A stretch of 64,000 bases of DNA from NCBI RefSeq assembly GCF_017876535.1, contig NZ_JAGIOF010000001.1:1798001-1862000 (forward strand), given 5' to 3'. Positions 35,845 to 45,154 of the stretch are shown one piece after another (position 1 is the stretch's first letter; every line of letters starts with the position of its first letter). A program made the position numbers and the translations under genes. The notes under the pieces are model-generated. The model saw only the letters and a program-made list of their open reading frames with translations. It searched no databases and was not told the DNA's origin. Source of the DNA: Paeniglutamicibacter kerguelensis (GTDB taxonomy: Bacteria > Actinomycetota > Actinomycetes > Actinomycetales > Micrococcaceae).

Positions 35845-36873
35845 ATGGGCGTCGAAGCAGTACGGCCGCTCTGCACCGTCAAGCCACGGACACCGTTGGT
35901 GTTGCCACCAGGATTGTCCGTTCAGCGGATGCGGCTCATACGCATGCTGTCCAGCAAGTGGGTCAACGGGACCGTGCTGCACTACTGGTTCCTCGACGGG
36001 CCCGCCGCCCAGCAGCAGGCCGTCCGGGACGCCTTTGCCGAATGGAAGGCGCTGGGCATCGGCCTGGTGTTCACCGAGGTGCAGGACCGCAGCGAGGCAG
36101 AGATCCGCATCGGCTTCGACCAGGCCGACGGCTCCTGGTCGTATGTCGGCCGCGACGTGCTGGGCGTTCCCGCCACCGAGCCGACCATGAACTTTGGCTG
36201 GGACCTGACCACCCCCTACGGCCACACCACGGCATTGCACGAAATCGGTCACACGTTGGGGCTTCCCCACGAGCACCAGAACCCGTTCGCCGGAATCGTC
36301 TGGGACGAGCAAAAGGTCTACGACTACTACGGTGGTTCCCCCAACTTTTGGTCCCGGGAACAAACCTTCTCAAATGTCTTGCGCAAGCTCGATCCCGCCG
36401 AGATCGAGGGTTCCACCTGGGATCCCGACTCGGTGATGGAGTACTGGTTCCCCGCCGGGCTGATCGTCGAGCCCGCGAAGTACCACGCCGGGCTTGAGCC
36501 CGCCGGCGGGCTCTCGGCCACCGACAAGGAGTGGATCTTGCGCTTCTACCCGAAGCTCAAGGCCACGAATCCGCAGCTGACCCCGTTTGTCTCCGTGCCG
36601 CTCTCCCTGGCCCCGGGCGGACAGGCGAACTTCAGCATTGTCCCGAGCGAAACGCGCAAGTACGACCTGGCGACCTTTGGATACGCCGACACTGTCGTGG
36701 TGCTCTTCGAGGAGGTCAAGGGCAAACTCCGCCATCTGGCGGCCAACGACAACAGCGGCTGGGAACGAAACGCAAAAGTCCGGGTGAAGCTGTTCAAGGG
36801 CAAGAAGTACGTCGCACGCGTACGGCTTACCTGGGCGGGGGCTTCGGGGCAGACCGCAATCATGCTCTGGTAG
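35845..36873 (+). CDS. astacin-like (M12A) zinc metallopeptidase
   Basis: A 342-residue protein with the zinc motif HEIGHTLGLPHE (His132, Glu133, His136, His142) and a later VMEYW methionine turn, fitting the astacin/matrixin metzincin clan. The start MGVEAVRPLC at 35845 has AAAGGAG just upstream. There is no obvious signal peptide, which is odd for this family. The C-terminal 130 residues (PLSLAPGGQANFSIVPSETR onward) resemble a beta-sandwich pre-peptidase domain. Single gene. Confidence 0.85.
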   Translation: MGVEAVRPLCTVKPRTPLVLPPGLSVQRMRLIRMLSSKWVNGTVLHYWFLDGPAAQQQAVRDAFAEWKALGIGLVFTEVQDRSEAEIRIGFDQADGSWSYVGRDVLGVPATEPTMNFGWDLTTPYGHTTALHEIGHTLGLPHEHQNPFAGIVWDEQKVYDYYGGSPNFWSREQTFSNVLRKLDPAEIEGSTWDPDSVMEYWFPAGLIVEPAKYHAGLEPAGGLSATDKEWILRFYPKLKATNPQLTPFVSVPLSLAPGGQANFSIVPSETRKYDLATFGYADTVVVLFEEVKGKLRHLAANDNSGWERNAKVRVKLFKGKKYVARVRLTWAGASGQTAIMLW

Positions 36874-36992
36874 GACATGCCGGCTTGCTGCGGGTGGACC
36901 GTCGCCCGCGGCAAATGCCGCTTGAAACCCGCATTCCGCCATGGCCCTGACTCGGAATCCCGCATCCACGGCTTCACAAACCACACTTCCTC

Positions 36993-37036
36993 TGCAATCT
37001 GAATTGCACGCGAGGAATTCTGCAACCATAATTGCA
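36993..37036. promoter_or_regulatory. twin inverted repeats, candidate RpiR operator
   Basis: TGCAAT-CTGA-ATTGCA (36993-37008, perfect) and TGCAAC-CATA-ATTGCA (37021-37036, one mismatch) share 6-4-6 geometry and are spaced exactly 28 bases apart. The second ends two bases before the regulator start. Confidence 0.65.
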
Positions 37037-37038
37037 AT

Positions 37039-37917
37039 GTGCCCCACATAACACCCACTGAGCAGTCAGCCACCCCGCCCGGCGCAGACTGGCTGGATGA
37101 CATCCTGAACAAGACGGCCCTGCCGAAGGCCCAAAACCGGGTGGCAGACGTCGTCATGCGCAATCCGCAACTGGCTTCCTATGCGGAAATCGCCGAAATC
37201 GCGTTGCACGCGGACGTCAACAACTCGACCGTGGTCCGGACCGCTCAGTCCCTGGGTTTCCAGGGCTGGCCGGACCTGCAGCGCGAACTGCGCTCGCGGT
37301 ACCTGGCGAAGATCTCCAGCGAGGACACGCTGGTCCAGCACGGCGAACATCGCAACCCGCTTCTGGCCGCCCTCACCCGGGACATCGAAAACCTGCGCCT
37401 GACGCTCGAGACCAACACCTCCCACGACGTGGAAGCCACGATCGCCACGCTGGCGGCCGCACGATCGATCCTCGTGGTCGCCCACGGCTCGTACGCCGCA
37501 CCGGCCGTGGTCATGGCCCACTTGGGAGCGACCATGGGCTACCCAATCTCCCTGGAAAGCCGCCATGGCGTCCACCTGGCAACCAGCACCAACACGCTGG
37601 GACCCGGTGACGTGATGGTTGTCGTCAACATCTGGCGCCCCATCGGGCAGCAGATCACCGCCGCCGAGGCCGCACACCGTGCGGGCGCCACCATCATCGG
37701 CATCAGCGACGCGCGTCGGGGTCGGTTGGCCGACATCGCCGAGCACCTGTTGGTGGTCCCCTCCGAGGGCATCGGCTATTTCCAGTCGGTCACCGCCACC
37801 ACCTCCGTGGTGTACGGCCTGCTGGCGGGCATGCAGGCCGCCCATCCGGAACGCAGCCTCGCCACCCTCCGCCGTTCCCAGCAACTCTGGAAAGACCTCG
37901 ATATCCACCTGGACTAG
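37039..37917 (+). CDS. MurR/RpiR-family transcriptional regulator
   Basis: A 292-residue regulator: N-terminal HTH_6 domain (QNRVADVVMRNPQLASYAEI, ALHADVNNSTVVRTAQSLGF) and a C-terminal SIS sugar-isomerase domain (ILVVAHGSYAAPAVVMAHLG). GTG start at 37039. The twin operator ends immediately upstream, suggesting autoregulation. The SIS ligand is usually a sugar phosphate, but the downstream genes are an M20 amidohydrolase and a DUF3100 membrane protein, so the inducer may be a different compound. Confidence 0.9.
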   Translation: MPHITPTEQSATPPGADWLDDILNKTALPKAQNRVADVVMRNPQLASYAEIAEIALHADVNNSTVVRTAQSLGFQGWPDLQRELRSRYLAKISSEDTLVQHGEHRNPLLAALTRDIENLRLTLETNTSHDVEATIATLAAARSILVVAHGSYAAPAVVMAHLGATMGYPISLESRHGVHLATSTNTLGPGDVMVVVNIWRPIGQQITAAEAAHRAGATIIGISDARRGRLADIAEHLLVVPSEGIGYFQSVTATTSVVYGLLAGMQAAHPERSLATLRRSQQLWKDLDIHLD

Positions 37918-37995
37918 GGCACGCTCCTCCCAAAGCAACCCATGTCCCGAATCCCCATCCATCCAACCCCCTCCCTATCCCCAGGAGACACCATC

Positions 37996-39216
37996 TTGAA
38001 TCCCACCGACACCACCCGGGCGGGTGCCGACGTCCACGCAGAGCTGGCCGCCGGCGTCGAGTCCTGGCGCGGCAAGGTCCATGACCTCGCCCGCGACATC
38101 CACGCCCACCCGGAGCTCTCCTTCGAGGAAGTCCGTGCCGCCGCCGGCATCACGGAACTGCTGCGCGAGGGCGGCTTCACGGTGGAAACCGGCACCTCGG
38201 GGCTGCCCACCGCCTTCACTGCCACCGCGGGCAGCGGCGAACTGACGGTTGCACTGTGCGTCGAGTACGACGCCCTGCCCAAGATCGGGCACGCCTGCGG
38301 ACACAACCTGATCGCCGGCGCCTCCGTGGCCGCGGCGCTGGCGCTCGCCCCGCTGGCCGACAAGCTGGGCATCACGCTCAAGGCCATCGGAACCCCCGCG
38401 GAGGAGCACGGCGGCGGCAAGTCGCTGATGCTGGAGGCCGGCGCCTTTGACGGTGTCGGGTTGTCGCTGATGGTCCACCCGGTCCAGGACGGTGTCACAT
38501 ACAACCCCGCCGGAACCAGCGCCCAGGCCGTGGGACGCTACCGGGCCACGTTCACCGGCAAGGCGTCCCATGCTGCGGCCGCACCGCACCTGGGCGTGAA
38601 CGCCGCCGATGCCGCGGTGCTCAGCCAAGTGGCAGTGGGCCTGCTGCGCCAGCAAATCCCGGGCGACCACCGGGTGGCGGCGTACGTTGCCGAGGCGGGC
38701 CACGCAACCAACATCATCCCCGAACTCGCCGTAGTGGAATTCGAATGCAGGGCCTTCACCATGCCCGCCTACGAGGCCTTGCTGGTCCGCGTGCGCCGCT
38801 GCTTCGAGGGTGCGGCGCTGGCCACCGGCACGACGCTGGAAATCGAACCGACGGAACCGCTGTACGAGCCGCTCCTGCAGGACGACGGCCTGGCGGCGAA
38901 CTGGATCGCCGCCATGGAGGTCTTCGGCAAGGACACCACGCCGGCCGCCGGAATGAGCGGCGGGTCCACCGACATGGGCAACATTTCCCAAGTGATCCCC
39001 AGCCTGCATCCTTGGCTGAGCATCCCGGGCGCCGATGTCGGCATCCACTCCCACGCCTTTGCGGCCCTGGCCGACACCCCGGCGGCGTATGACGTCATGT
39101 TCGAGGCGGCCAAGGCGTTGGCCTGGACCACGGCCGACGCAGCCACGAACCCCACCCAACGCAGCCGCTTCATGGCGGCCGCCTACTCCCGCGACACCGA
39201 GGACTCCCGCGCATGA
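37996..39216 (+). CDS. M20-family amidohydrolase/aminobenzoyl-glutamate-type hydrolase
   Basis: A 406-residue M20 dizinc hydrolase. The motifs are DIHAHPELSFEEV, GHACGHNL (His99, His103) and GTPAEEHGGG (Glu136, Glu137), then MSGGSTDMGNISQVIP. TTG start at 37996 with AGGAG 8 bases upstream; an ATG at 37942 is a weaker alternative. Related to AbgB/HipO carboxypeptidases, which split N-acyl or aminobenzoyl amino acids. Its stop overlaps the next ATG (ATGA). Confidence 0.88.
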   Translation: MNPTDTTRAGADVHAELAAGVESWRGKVHDLARDIHAHPELSFEEVRAAAGITELLREGGFTVETGTSGLPTAFTATAGSGELTVALCVEYDALPKIGHACGHNLIAGASVAAALALAPLADKLGITLKAIGTPAEEHGGGKSLMLEAGAFDGVGLSLMVHPVQDGVTYNPAGTSAQAVGRYRATFTGKASHAAAAPHLGVNAADAAVLSQVAVGLLRQQIPGDHRVAAYVAEAGHATNIIPELAVVEFECRAFTMPAYEALLVRVRRCFEGAALATGTTLEIEPTEPLYEPLLQDDGLAANWIAAMEVFGKDTTPAAGMSGGSTDMGNISQVIPSLHPWLSIPGADVGIHSHAFAALADTPAAYDVMFEAAKALAWTTADAATNPTQRSRFMAAAYSRDTEDSRA

Positions 39217-40571
39217 GCACCCGCACCGCACCGGCAATGGCCGGAATCAAACAAACCATGCCCATCGCCCTGCTGGCCCTTGTCATCGGCGTGGCCGTGC
39301 AGTTCATCGGCTCGGCCAAGTTCGACATCGGCATCGGTTCGATCGTCGTCTTCCCCATGGTCTGGGGCCTCATCCTAGGCCTGCTGGTGTCCATCCAGAA
39401 GTTCAAGCCGCTGGGTCTTGACCTGCAAAAGGTTGCCGCCGCCCTGGTGGGCGTCGCCGTGATGCTCCTGGTGGCACGGCTCGCCTTCAACATCGGGCCC
39501 AGCCTGCCCGTGTTGGTCAAGGCCGGCCCGGCACTGCTGCTGCAGGAAATCGGCCACCTGCTGGGAACCGTGTTCCTGGCCCTTCCGCTGGCCGTGCTGC
39601 TGCGCATGGGCAAGGCAACGGTCGGCGCCACCTTCTCCCTGGACCGCGAACCGTCGTTCGCCATGGTCTCGGAAAAGTACGGCCCGGACTCCGACCAGTA
39701 CCGCGGTGTGCTGGCAATGTATGTCTTCGGCACGCTCTTTGGCGCCGTATTCATCACCCTGCTGACCTCGCTGGTGGCCAACTGGGGCGTCTTCAACCCG
39801 CTGGCCCTGGCCATGGGCGCCGGCGTGGGGTCCGGCTCCATGATGGCGGCCTCCGCGGCCAGCATCGTCGACGCCTACCCGGGCGATGAACAGGCCATCC
39901 TCGGCATGGCCGCCGTGTCCAACCTGATCACCACCATCCTGGGCGTGTATGTCGGCATCTACGTCTCGCTGCCGCTGGCCGACAGGTTCTACAAGTTGCT
40001 GACCCGCAAGCAGAAGACAGCCGCCCCGGTCGCGGCCGCGGCGGCCACCGCCGGAGCAGCACCGGCCATCACCGAGGATGCCGCCGAAGCCGAAGCCAAC
40101 CGCGCCTTCCGCGACAAGGTCGCCGAGTCATCCGCCGAGGTCAAGTTGCCCCTGTGGCTGTCCCTGAGCGTGTTGACAGTGCTGGGCCTCGGCACCGCCT
40201 TTGTGGCGGCCAAGGGCGTGCACTGGAACATCGTGGGCGGCTATGCGGTCCTCATGGGCTTGGTCCTGCTGGGTCTGTTCCTGCAGAAGGTCTCCCGCAA
40301 GGTCTCATCCATCATCTGGATCACCACCATCGGCGCCTACGTCTCCAGCCCATGGTTCTTCGCCGCGAAGCCACTCACCGACCTCGTCTCGGCCGTCGAC
40401 TTCCTGTCCATCGCCACCGTGATGCTCACGCTGGCCGGCCTGTCGCTGGGCAAGGACGTGCCGCTGCTGAAGACCATCGGCTGGAAAATCATCCCGGTGG
40501 GCCTCGTGGCGATCACCGCGTCCTTCCTGCTCTCGGTGGTCATTGCGGAATTCGCCCTCGGCTACTGGTGA
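39213..40571 (+). CDS. DUF3100 membrane protein
   Basis: A 452-residue polytopic membrane protein of the DUF3100 family, with about 11 hydrophobic helices in two repeats (GSIVVFPMVWGLILGLLVSI and LMGLVLLGLFLQKVSRKVSS). Its ATG overlaps the M20 stop (ATGA), so it is translationally coupled. DUF3100 proteins often sit with M20 hydrolases; the pair probably imports an N-acylated compound that the hydrolase cleaves, but that is inferred. Confidence 0.88.
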   Translation: MSTRTAPAMAGIKQTMPIALLALVIGVAVQFIGSAKFDIGIGSIVVFPMVWGLILGLLVSIQKFKPLGLDLQKVAAALVGVAVMLLVARLAFNIGPSLPVLVKAGPALLLQEIGHLLGTVFLALPLAVLLRMGKATVGATFSLDREPSFAMVSEKYGPDSDQYRGVLAMYVFGTLFGAVFITLLTSLVANWGVFNPLALAMGAGVGSGSMMAASAASIVDAYPGDEQAILGMAAVSNLITTILGVYVGIYVSLPLADRFYKLLTRKQKTAAPVAAAAATAGAAPAITEDAAEAEANRAFRDKVAESSAEVKLPLWLSLSVLTVLGLGTAFVAAKGVHWNIVGGYAVLMGLVLLGLFLQKVSRKVSSIIWITTIGAYVSSPWFFAAKPLTDLVSAVDFLSIATVMLTLAGLSLGKDVPLLKTIGWKIIPVGLVAITASFLLSVVIAEFALGYW

Positions 40572-40637
40572 CAGGCCCCGGCCTTCGGGAGTGAACGGGC
40601 GATTGTTCCGGTAACCCCAGGCCTCCTGCCCAACGAG

Positions 40638-40685
40638 ACTGCCCACGGCATGGCACCAGCCAAACCGTGGGCAGTTTCGTGTCCC
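40638..40685. terminator. hairpin terminator between convergent genes
   Basis: ACTGCCCACGG (40638-40648) pairs with CCGTGGGCAGT (40675-40685); loop 26 bases. It lies between the DUF3100 and AlkD-like genes. Confidence 0.6.
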
Positions 40686-40746
40686 GGCACGGGAACCGTC
40701 AATCGCCGGCAAAAAGAGCCGCCAGCGCGACATCGGCAGGACGAAA

Positions 40747-41433
40747 CTATGCCTGGCGGCCGACCATGTAGTTGATCCAGATCGGCGCGAACGGGGAGGT
40801 GCACCCCGGGGGCGTCGGGTAGTCGGCCAGCACCTGCAATTTCTCGCCGATGGCCAGGGCACGTTCACGATGCTCCACGTGCGAAATGCCGATCTCCGCC
40901 AGGGTGTGGTTCATGGCCCACTGCAGGCGATCAGGGGCATTTTTCATGTCGGATTCGATGGTTTCCAGAAGCTGGGGCAAGTCCAGCAGCCCGGGATTCT
41001 TGGAGACCTGCGTTACCGTGAGTTCCCAGCCGGCGCTGGCGACGACGGGGTCCAGGTCGTCGAACCATCGCAGCCGCAACGCCTCGCAATGCGGGCTCTT
41101 CTTGACGACATAACTGACCAGCCACTCCTGGACCTTCGGAACCACTGCCTCGCGCAACATGGCATCGAGCTCTTCAAGTCCAAACGCCTTGGGCTTGCAG
41201 ATCAACAAGGAGAGCAAGCGGGCGTCCGAGTCTCCGGTGTTCCACAAACCGATGGCCAGTTCCTGGTTGGTCTTGATCTGCTTGGCCAGCCCGCGAAGCT
41301 TGGTCAGGTTTACCGCATGGTCATTGCCATGCTTTTCGTTCACCGCAAGGATCCGCGGGTCATGCAGGCTTTCCAGTGCTGTCTGGATCTCCGCCACGCT
41401 GCTTGCGGGATTGATCGTCGTGTTGTCGGCCAT
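40747..41433 (-). CDS. DNA alkylation repair enzyme, AlkD-like
   Basis: A 228-residue all-helical HEAT-repeat protein of the AlkD-like family (LRGLAKQIKTNQELAIGLWN, LRLRWFDDLDPVVASAGWEL). The start at 41433 (MADNTTINPASS) is preferred because GAGGAAGG sits just upstream; an ATG at 41460 is another option. AlkD-type glycosylases remove bulky alkylated bases. A C-terminal CTSPFAPIWI with conserved cysteine is typical of the subgroup. Single gene. Confidence 0.83.
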   Translation of the reverse strand: MADNTTINPASSVAEIQTALESLHDPRILAVNEKHGNDHAVNLTKLRGLAKQIKTNQELAIGLWNTGDSDARLLSLLICKPKAFGLEELDAMLREAVVPKVQEWLVSYVVKKSPHCEALRLRWFDDLDPVVASAGWELTVTQVSKNPGLLDLPQLLETIESDMKNAPDRLQWAMNHTLAEIGISHVEHRERALAIGEKLQVLADYPTPPGCTSPFAPIWINYMVGRQA

Positions 41434-41934
41434 GCTCACGCCTTCCTCGTTGTTTTCCATTCCTACCCTAGCCGGGGTTCCACAAGGCATGTTGCTCGAT
41501 GCATTGCCTTGCCACAAATACTGATGGAAGGGTTCGGCATATGCCGCGAATTCGTCAATATAGGCCATGGCATGAGGAAGAAGCATGAATGAATCACTGT
41601 GAACCACGGATTCAGTCAGCTCTTTTCGTTTCAACCTGAACTTATGCATAGGGAGCCTGGATCTTGCCCGCGCGCAGGTGAATCAGTGATAGGGCAGTGC
41701 TGGTCGTCCGCCGGCCAGGCCAACATGTTCGGGGTCCCACGCGACGGAACCCAATCCCAACCCCCGTTCCCTTCCTTGGCGATGCAATCACCCACCTGAA
41801 TCGAGCCTTCGACACGCTTCGGGACTTTGTGCACTGGCATGTGCCGTCCCGGTGGTGTCGACTGGGATAGGTGGCAGGTGCACCTCCTGCTCACAAAGTT
41901 GTTCGAGGCAGGTAGACAGAACGGAGCGGTAGCC
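41434..41934. other. intergenic region, no gene recognised
   Basis: About 500 bases between divergent genes. No convincing frame beyond extensions of the neighbours. Confidence 0.45.
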
Positions 41935-42768
41935 ATGGGAAACGTCAATCCCGAACCCGCAGGAGTCCACCTGACCCAGTCCCTTGAGCAACACCCCTGG
42001 CACCGCTACGTGGCGTTGGGCGATTCCTTCACGGTGGGATACGGCGATCCCGACCCGCTGAGTCCGGGCGGCTACCGCGGATGGGCGGACTACGTTGCCA
42101 GGGAACTCAGCCGCGGACAAGCCGACTTCTCCTATGCCAACCTGGCCATCCGTGGAGTCAAGGTCCGCCAGGTGGTTGAAAAGCAGCTGGCCCAGGCGAT
42201 AAACCTCACCCCCGACTTGGTGACTTTTCAGGCTGGCGGGAACGACCTCATACGCCTAGACGCCGACCCCGACAAGCTTGCCGCGGCGGTCGAACCTGCC
42301 ATAGAAGCATTATGCGCAACGGGGGCCACGGTGTTGATTTTTGTCGGCCCGGATTCCGGACCTCGCACCGTCTTGGGCCACGTCCGATCCAAGATCGCCC
42401 TTTTCAACGAGAGCCTCCGGGCCATCGCCACACGCAATGACGCAAAGGTGGCAGACTTGTGGGCGCTGAGGGATCTGTCCGATCCCCGCACGTGGGACCG
42501 GGACCGCCTGCATCTCTCCCCCATCGGACACCAAAAAGTTGCCGCGCTGGTCCTTGACAGCCTTAACGTTCCGCACTCCTTCGAGCCCTTCGAGTTCGAT
42601 CCCCTACCGGCCCAAACCTGGCGCCAGACCAAGGCCGGGGACCTCATCTGGACCAAGGAATACCTCGTTCCGTGGGTGTTGCGCGGATTCACCAGACACA
42701 TATCCGTTGCGGATCCCCCCGCCAAACGCCCATCCCCGGGACCTGTCCACGGCTACGGGTCGGCCTAG
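41935..42768 (+). CDS. SGNH/GDSL hydrolase
   Basis: A 277-residue esterase-type hydrolase. SGNH blocks: YVALGDSFTVGYGDPDPLSP (catalytic Ser), FQAGGNDLIRLD (Asn/Gly) and DRLHLSPIGHQKVA (Asp and His). The start at 41935 follows GGAGCGG. No signal peptide, so it is probably cytoplasmic. Acts on an ester or acyl substrate not deducible from sequence. Confidence 0.88.
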   Translation: MGNVNPEPAGVHLTQSLEQHPWHRYVALGDSFTVGYGDPDPLSPGGYRGWADYVARELSRGQADFSYANLAIRGVKVRQVVEKQLAQAINLTPDLVTFQAGGNDLIRLDADPDKLAAAVEPAIEALCATGATVLIFVGPDSGPRTVLGHVRSKIALFNESLRAIATRNDAKVADLWALRDLSDPRTWDRDRLHLSPIGHQKVAALVLDSLNVPHSFEPFEFDPLPAQTWRQTKAGDLIWTKEYLVPWVLRGFTRHISVADPPAKRPSPGPVHGYGSA

Positions 42769-42890
42769 ACGGGACAACGGCTGGCACTAGGCAGTCGGAG
42801 ATTCGCGATTCAAGAGCCTTTGTCACCTCACCCGTCTGGCATTGGATACCCCGGCGGTCTTGGCACTGCATGCTGCCGCCCACGAGGCCA

Positions 42891-44378
42891 CTATCGCTTC
42901 TCCTCCATGGTGTTGAGCCTGCTGTGCTTCCGGGAGTAGGTGAAGTACACAAGGAACCCGAGGGCCAGCCAAATGACGAACCGGATCCAGGTCTCGAGCG
43001 ACAGATACAGCATCAGGTAGAAGCAGATGAGTGCCGAGGCGATCGGGAGTACAGGCACCCATGGCACCCTGAACGACCGCTTCAGGTCCGGTCTGGACTT
43101 GCGCAGGACGATGACGCCAATGGACACCAGGATGAAGGCGGCCAAGGTGCCGATGTTGACCAGCTCCGCCAGTGTCGACAGCGGAACGAAAGTCGCGAGG
43201 ATCGTGATCGGGATGCCCGCAATGATGGTGAACCTGTAGGGCGTTCCGAAGCGCGGATGGGTCTTGGCCAGCGCCGCGGGCAACAGGTGATCGCGGGCCA
43301 TGGCGAAGCCCACGCGCGTTTGGCCGAGGAACAGGATCATGCACACCACGATCAGCCCGATGCAGGCACCGATGGCGATGAGTTTTGCCATGATCGGCAG
43401 GCCCACGCTCACGAAGGCCGCGGCCAGCGGGGCACCGTCCTCGGGATCAATGTCCTGATAATTCTGCATTCCGGTGATGACCAACGACACCGCCATGTAG
43501 AGCAGGGTGACAATTGCCAGCGAACCGAAGATGCCGATCGGCAAGTTTCTTTGTGGGTTTCGGGTCTCTTCGGCCGTGGTGGCCACCACGTCGAAGCCAA
43601 TGAAGGCGAAGAAGACCATTGCTGCCGCGGCGAAGACTCCACCGACGCCGTAGACGCTCGGTTCCAGCCCGAACAGGGTCTGGACCAGCGGTAGGTGCAG
43701 GGCACCGCCCGCGGATTCGGGAGCCGCCTCGGCGGGGGGAATGAACGGTGACCAATTTGCGACGTTGACAAAGAATGCTCCGACAATGATGACGGTAAGC
43801 ACCACAAGCACCTTGATTCCAGTGACCACTTGGTTAATGCGGCTGGTGAGCTTCACCCCGGATATCAGCACGATCGTCAGGCCTATCACCAGCAGGCCTG
43901 CGGGCAGGTTGAGATAGCCTTCTTCCACCGTCGCAATCGCTGGGGGGATGGCAAAAGGAGTTCCCTCGAGGATAACGCCAAGATACTGGCTGAAGGATGT
44001 GGCAAGTGCCGCGGCGCCGACGGTGAACTCCAGGATCAGGTCCCACCCGATGATCCACGCGAGCAGTTCACCCATGGTGGCGTAGGTGTAGGTATAGGCG
44101 CTGCCGGCGGCCGGAACGCTCGAGGCAAGCTCGGCATAGCAGAGGGCGGCCAATCCGCAGCCGAGTCCGGCAATGAGGAAGGACAACGCGATGGCGGGCC
44201 CGGCATTCGATGCGGCAGCCTGGCCGGTGAGGACGAAGATACCGGCTCCAACGCTGACCCCTACGCCGAAAACGATGAGATCCAATGCACCAAGGTTTTT
44301 CTTGAGCTGGTGCTCTGGTTTCTCGGTGTCTTGCATCGTCTGCTCGATGCTTTTCGTCCGAAAAATTCCCGATGACAT
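42891..44378 (-). CDS. APC-superfamily amino-acid permease (CAT type)
   Basis: A 495-residue, 12-14-helix permease of the cationic amino-acid transporter group. It has GALDLIVFGVGVSVGAGIFV near the N-terminus, ATMGELLAWIIGWDLILEFT, and VFFAFIGFDVVATTAEETRN, which is the family's inner-helix signature. The start at 44378 has GAGGAGG. Probably imports an amino acid. It is separate from the permease fusion at 17492. Confidence 0.9.
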   Translation of the reverse strand: MSSGIFRTKSIEQTMQDTEKPEHQLKKNLGALDLIVFGVGVSVGAGIFVLTGQAAASNAGPAIALSFLIAGLGCGLAALCYAELASSVPAAGSAYTYTYATMGELLAWIIGWDLILEFTVGAAALATSFSQYLGVILEGTPFAIPPAIATVEEGYLNLPAGLLVIGLTIVLISGVKLTSRINQVVTGIKVLVVLTVIIVGAFFVNVANWSPFIPPAEAAPESAGGALHLPLVQTLFGLEPSVYGVGGVFAAAAMVFFAFIGFDVVATTAEETRNPQRNLPIGIFGSLAIVTLLYMAVSLVITGMQNYQDIDPEDGAPLAAAFVSVGLPIMAKLIAIGACIGLIVVCMILFLGQTRVGFAMARDHLLPAALAKTHPRFGTPYRFTIIAGIPITILATFVPLSTLAELVNIGTLAAFILVSIGVIVLRKSRPDLKRSFRVPWVPVLPIASALICFYLMLYLSLETWIRFVIWLALGFLVYFTYSRKHSRLNTMEEKR

Positions 44379-44474
44379 GATGCCTCCTCGTGTGGGAACG
44401 AAGCACGCAGTGCTGCACCTCACGATACGCCGGGGCCATCTGCTCCGGTAGAGCGCGATGGGCTTCATAGGGAA

Positions 44475-44507
44475 CGTGGGCAACTCGTCGGTAGCGAGTT
44501 GCCCACG
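44475..44507. terminator. hairpin terminator
   Basis: A perfect 13-bp stem (44475-44487 with 44495-44507) and a 7-base loop, just past the HsmA-like stop. Confidence 0.7.
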
Positions 44508-44513
44508 ACAGGG

Positions 44514-44909
44514 TTATCCCATGTTGGCGCCGATGGCACCTGTGAAATACGGGATCAGCCAGATGCCCCAGACAATAAGGGAAAACTTGTGGAAGCTCTT
44601 CTTTTCGGCGTCGCGATTACGCAGCAGAACAATGATGGCCCACACCAGGTGAAGCACCATAAGTAGCAACGCCGCGGCTCCGGTGACGGCCATGATGGTA
44701 TTGAGTCCCGCACCGACCCCAACGGCCTGGACTTCGCCGGATGCCGCGATTTGGGACATCAGGTAAGTTCCGCTGGCGTCGCAGATGAGTCCCAAGGCAA
44801 ACAACCCCGCGTGCCACCACTTCAGAACTTTTTGGAGGTGTTCCGCCCACACGCCAATCGTGTAGAAGACCAGGGCGGATGTGATGAGAATGATCGCAGG
44901 CATAAGCAT
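44514..44909 (-). CDS. HsmA/TIGR03987-like membrane protein
   Basis: A 131-residue four-helix membrane protein (IILITSALVFYTIGVWAEHL, WHAGLFALGLICDASGTYLM, then two more helices). Matches the small HsmA-like family (TIGR03987), whose role is not settled. The start may be 44909 or a Met two codons later. Followed by the 44475 hairpin. Confidence 0.75.
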   Translation of the reverse strand: MLMPAIILITSALVFYTIGVWAEHLQKVLKWWHAGLFALGLICDASGTYLMSQIAASGEVQAVGVGAGLNTIMAVTGAAALLLMVLHLVWAIIVLLRNRDAEKKSFHKFSLIVWGIWLIPYFTGAIGANMG

Positions 44910-45154
44910 CCATTTAGCCTACCGACTAGGGGTTATCCGACGAATCATCCGAATGGAGGATGTTCGTTCGTATACGACAGGAATTTTCAGGCCGCCGATT
45001 GCGCAACGTTGAACGCTGATCTTCAGGGGAATCATAAAAATCATTGCCCCAATCCCTGAACCGCTCCATGGTATTTAGCCAACTGCTCAGGCAAGCGGAA
45101 GTTCACTGTTATATCTTGGTCTCGTTAACGGCCCAACAACTGTGCGCTCCGAGC

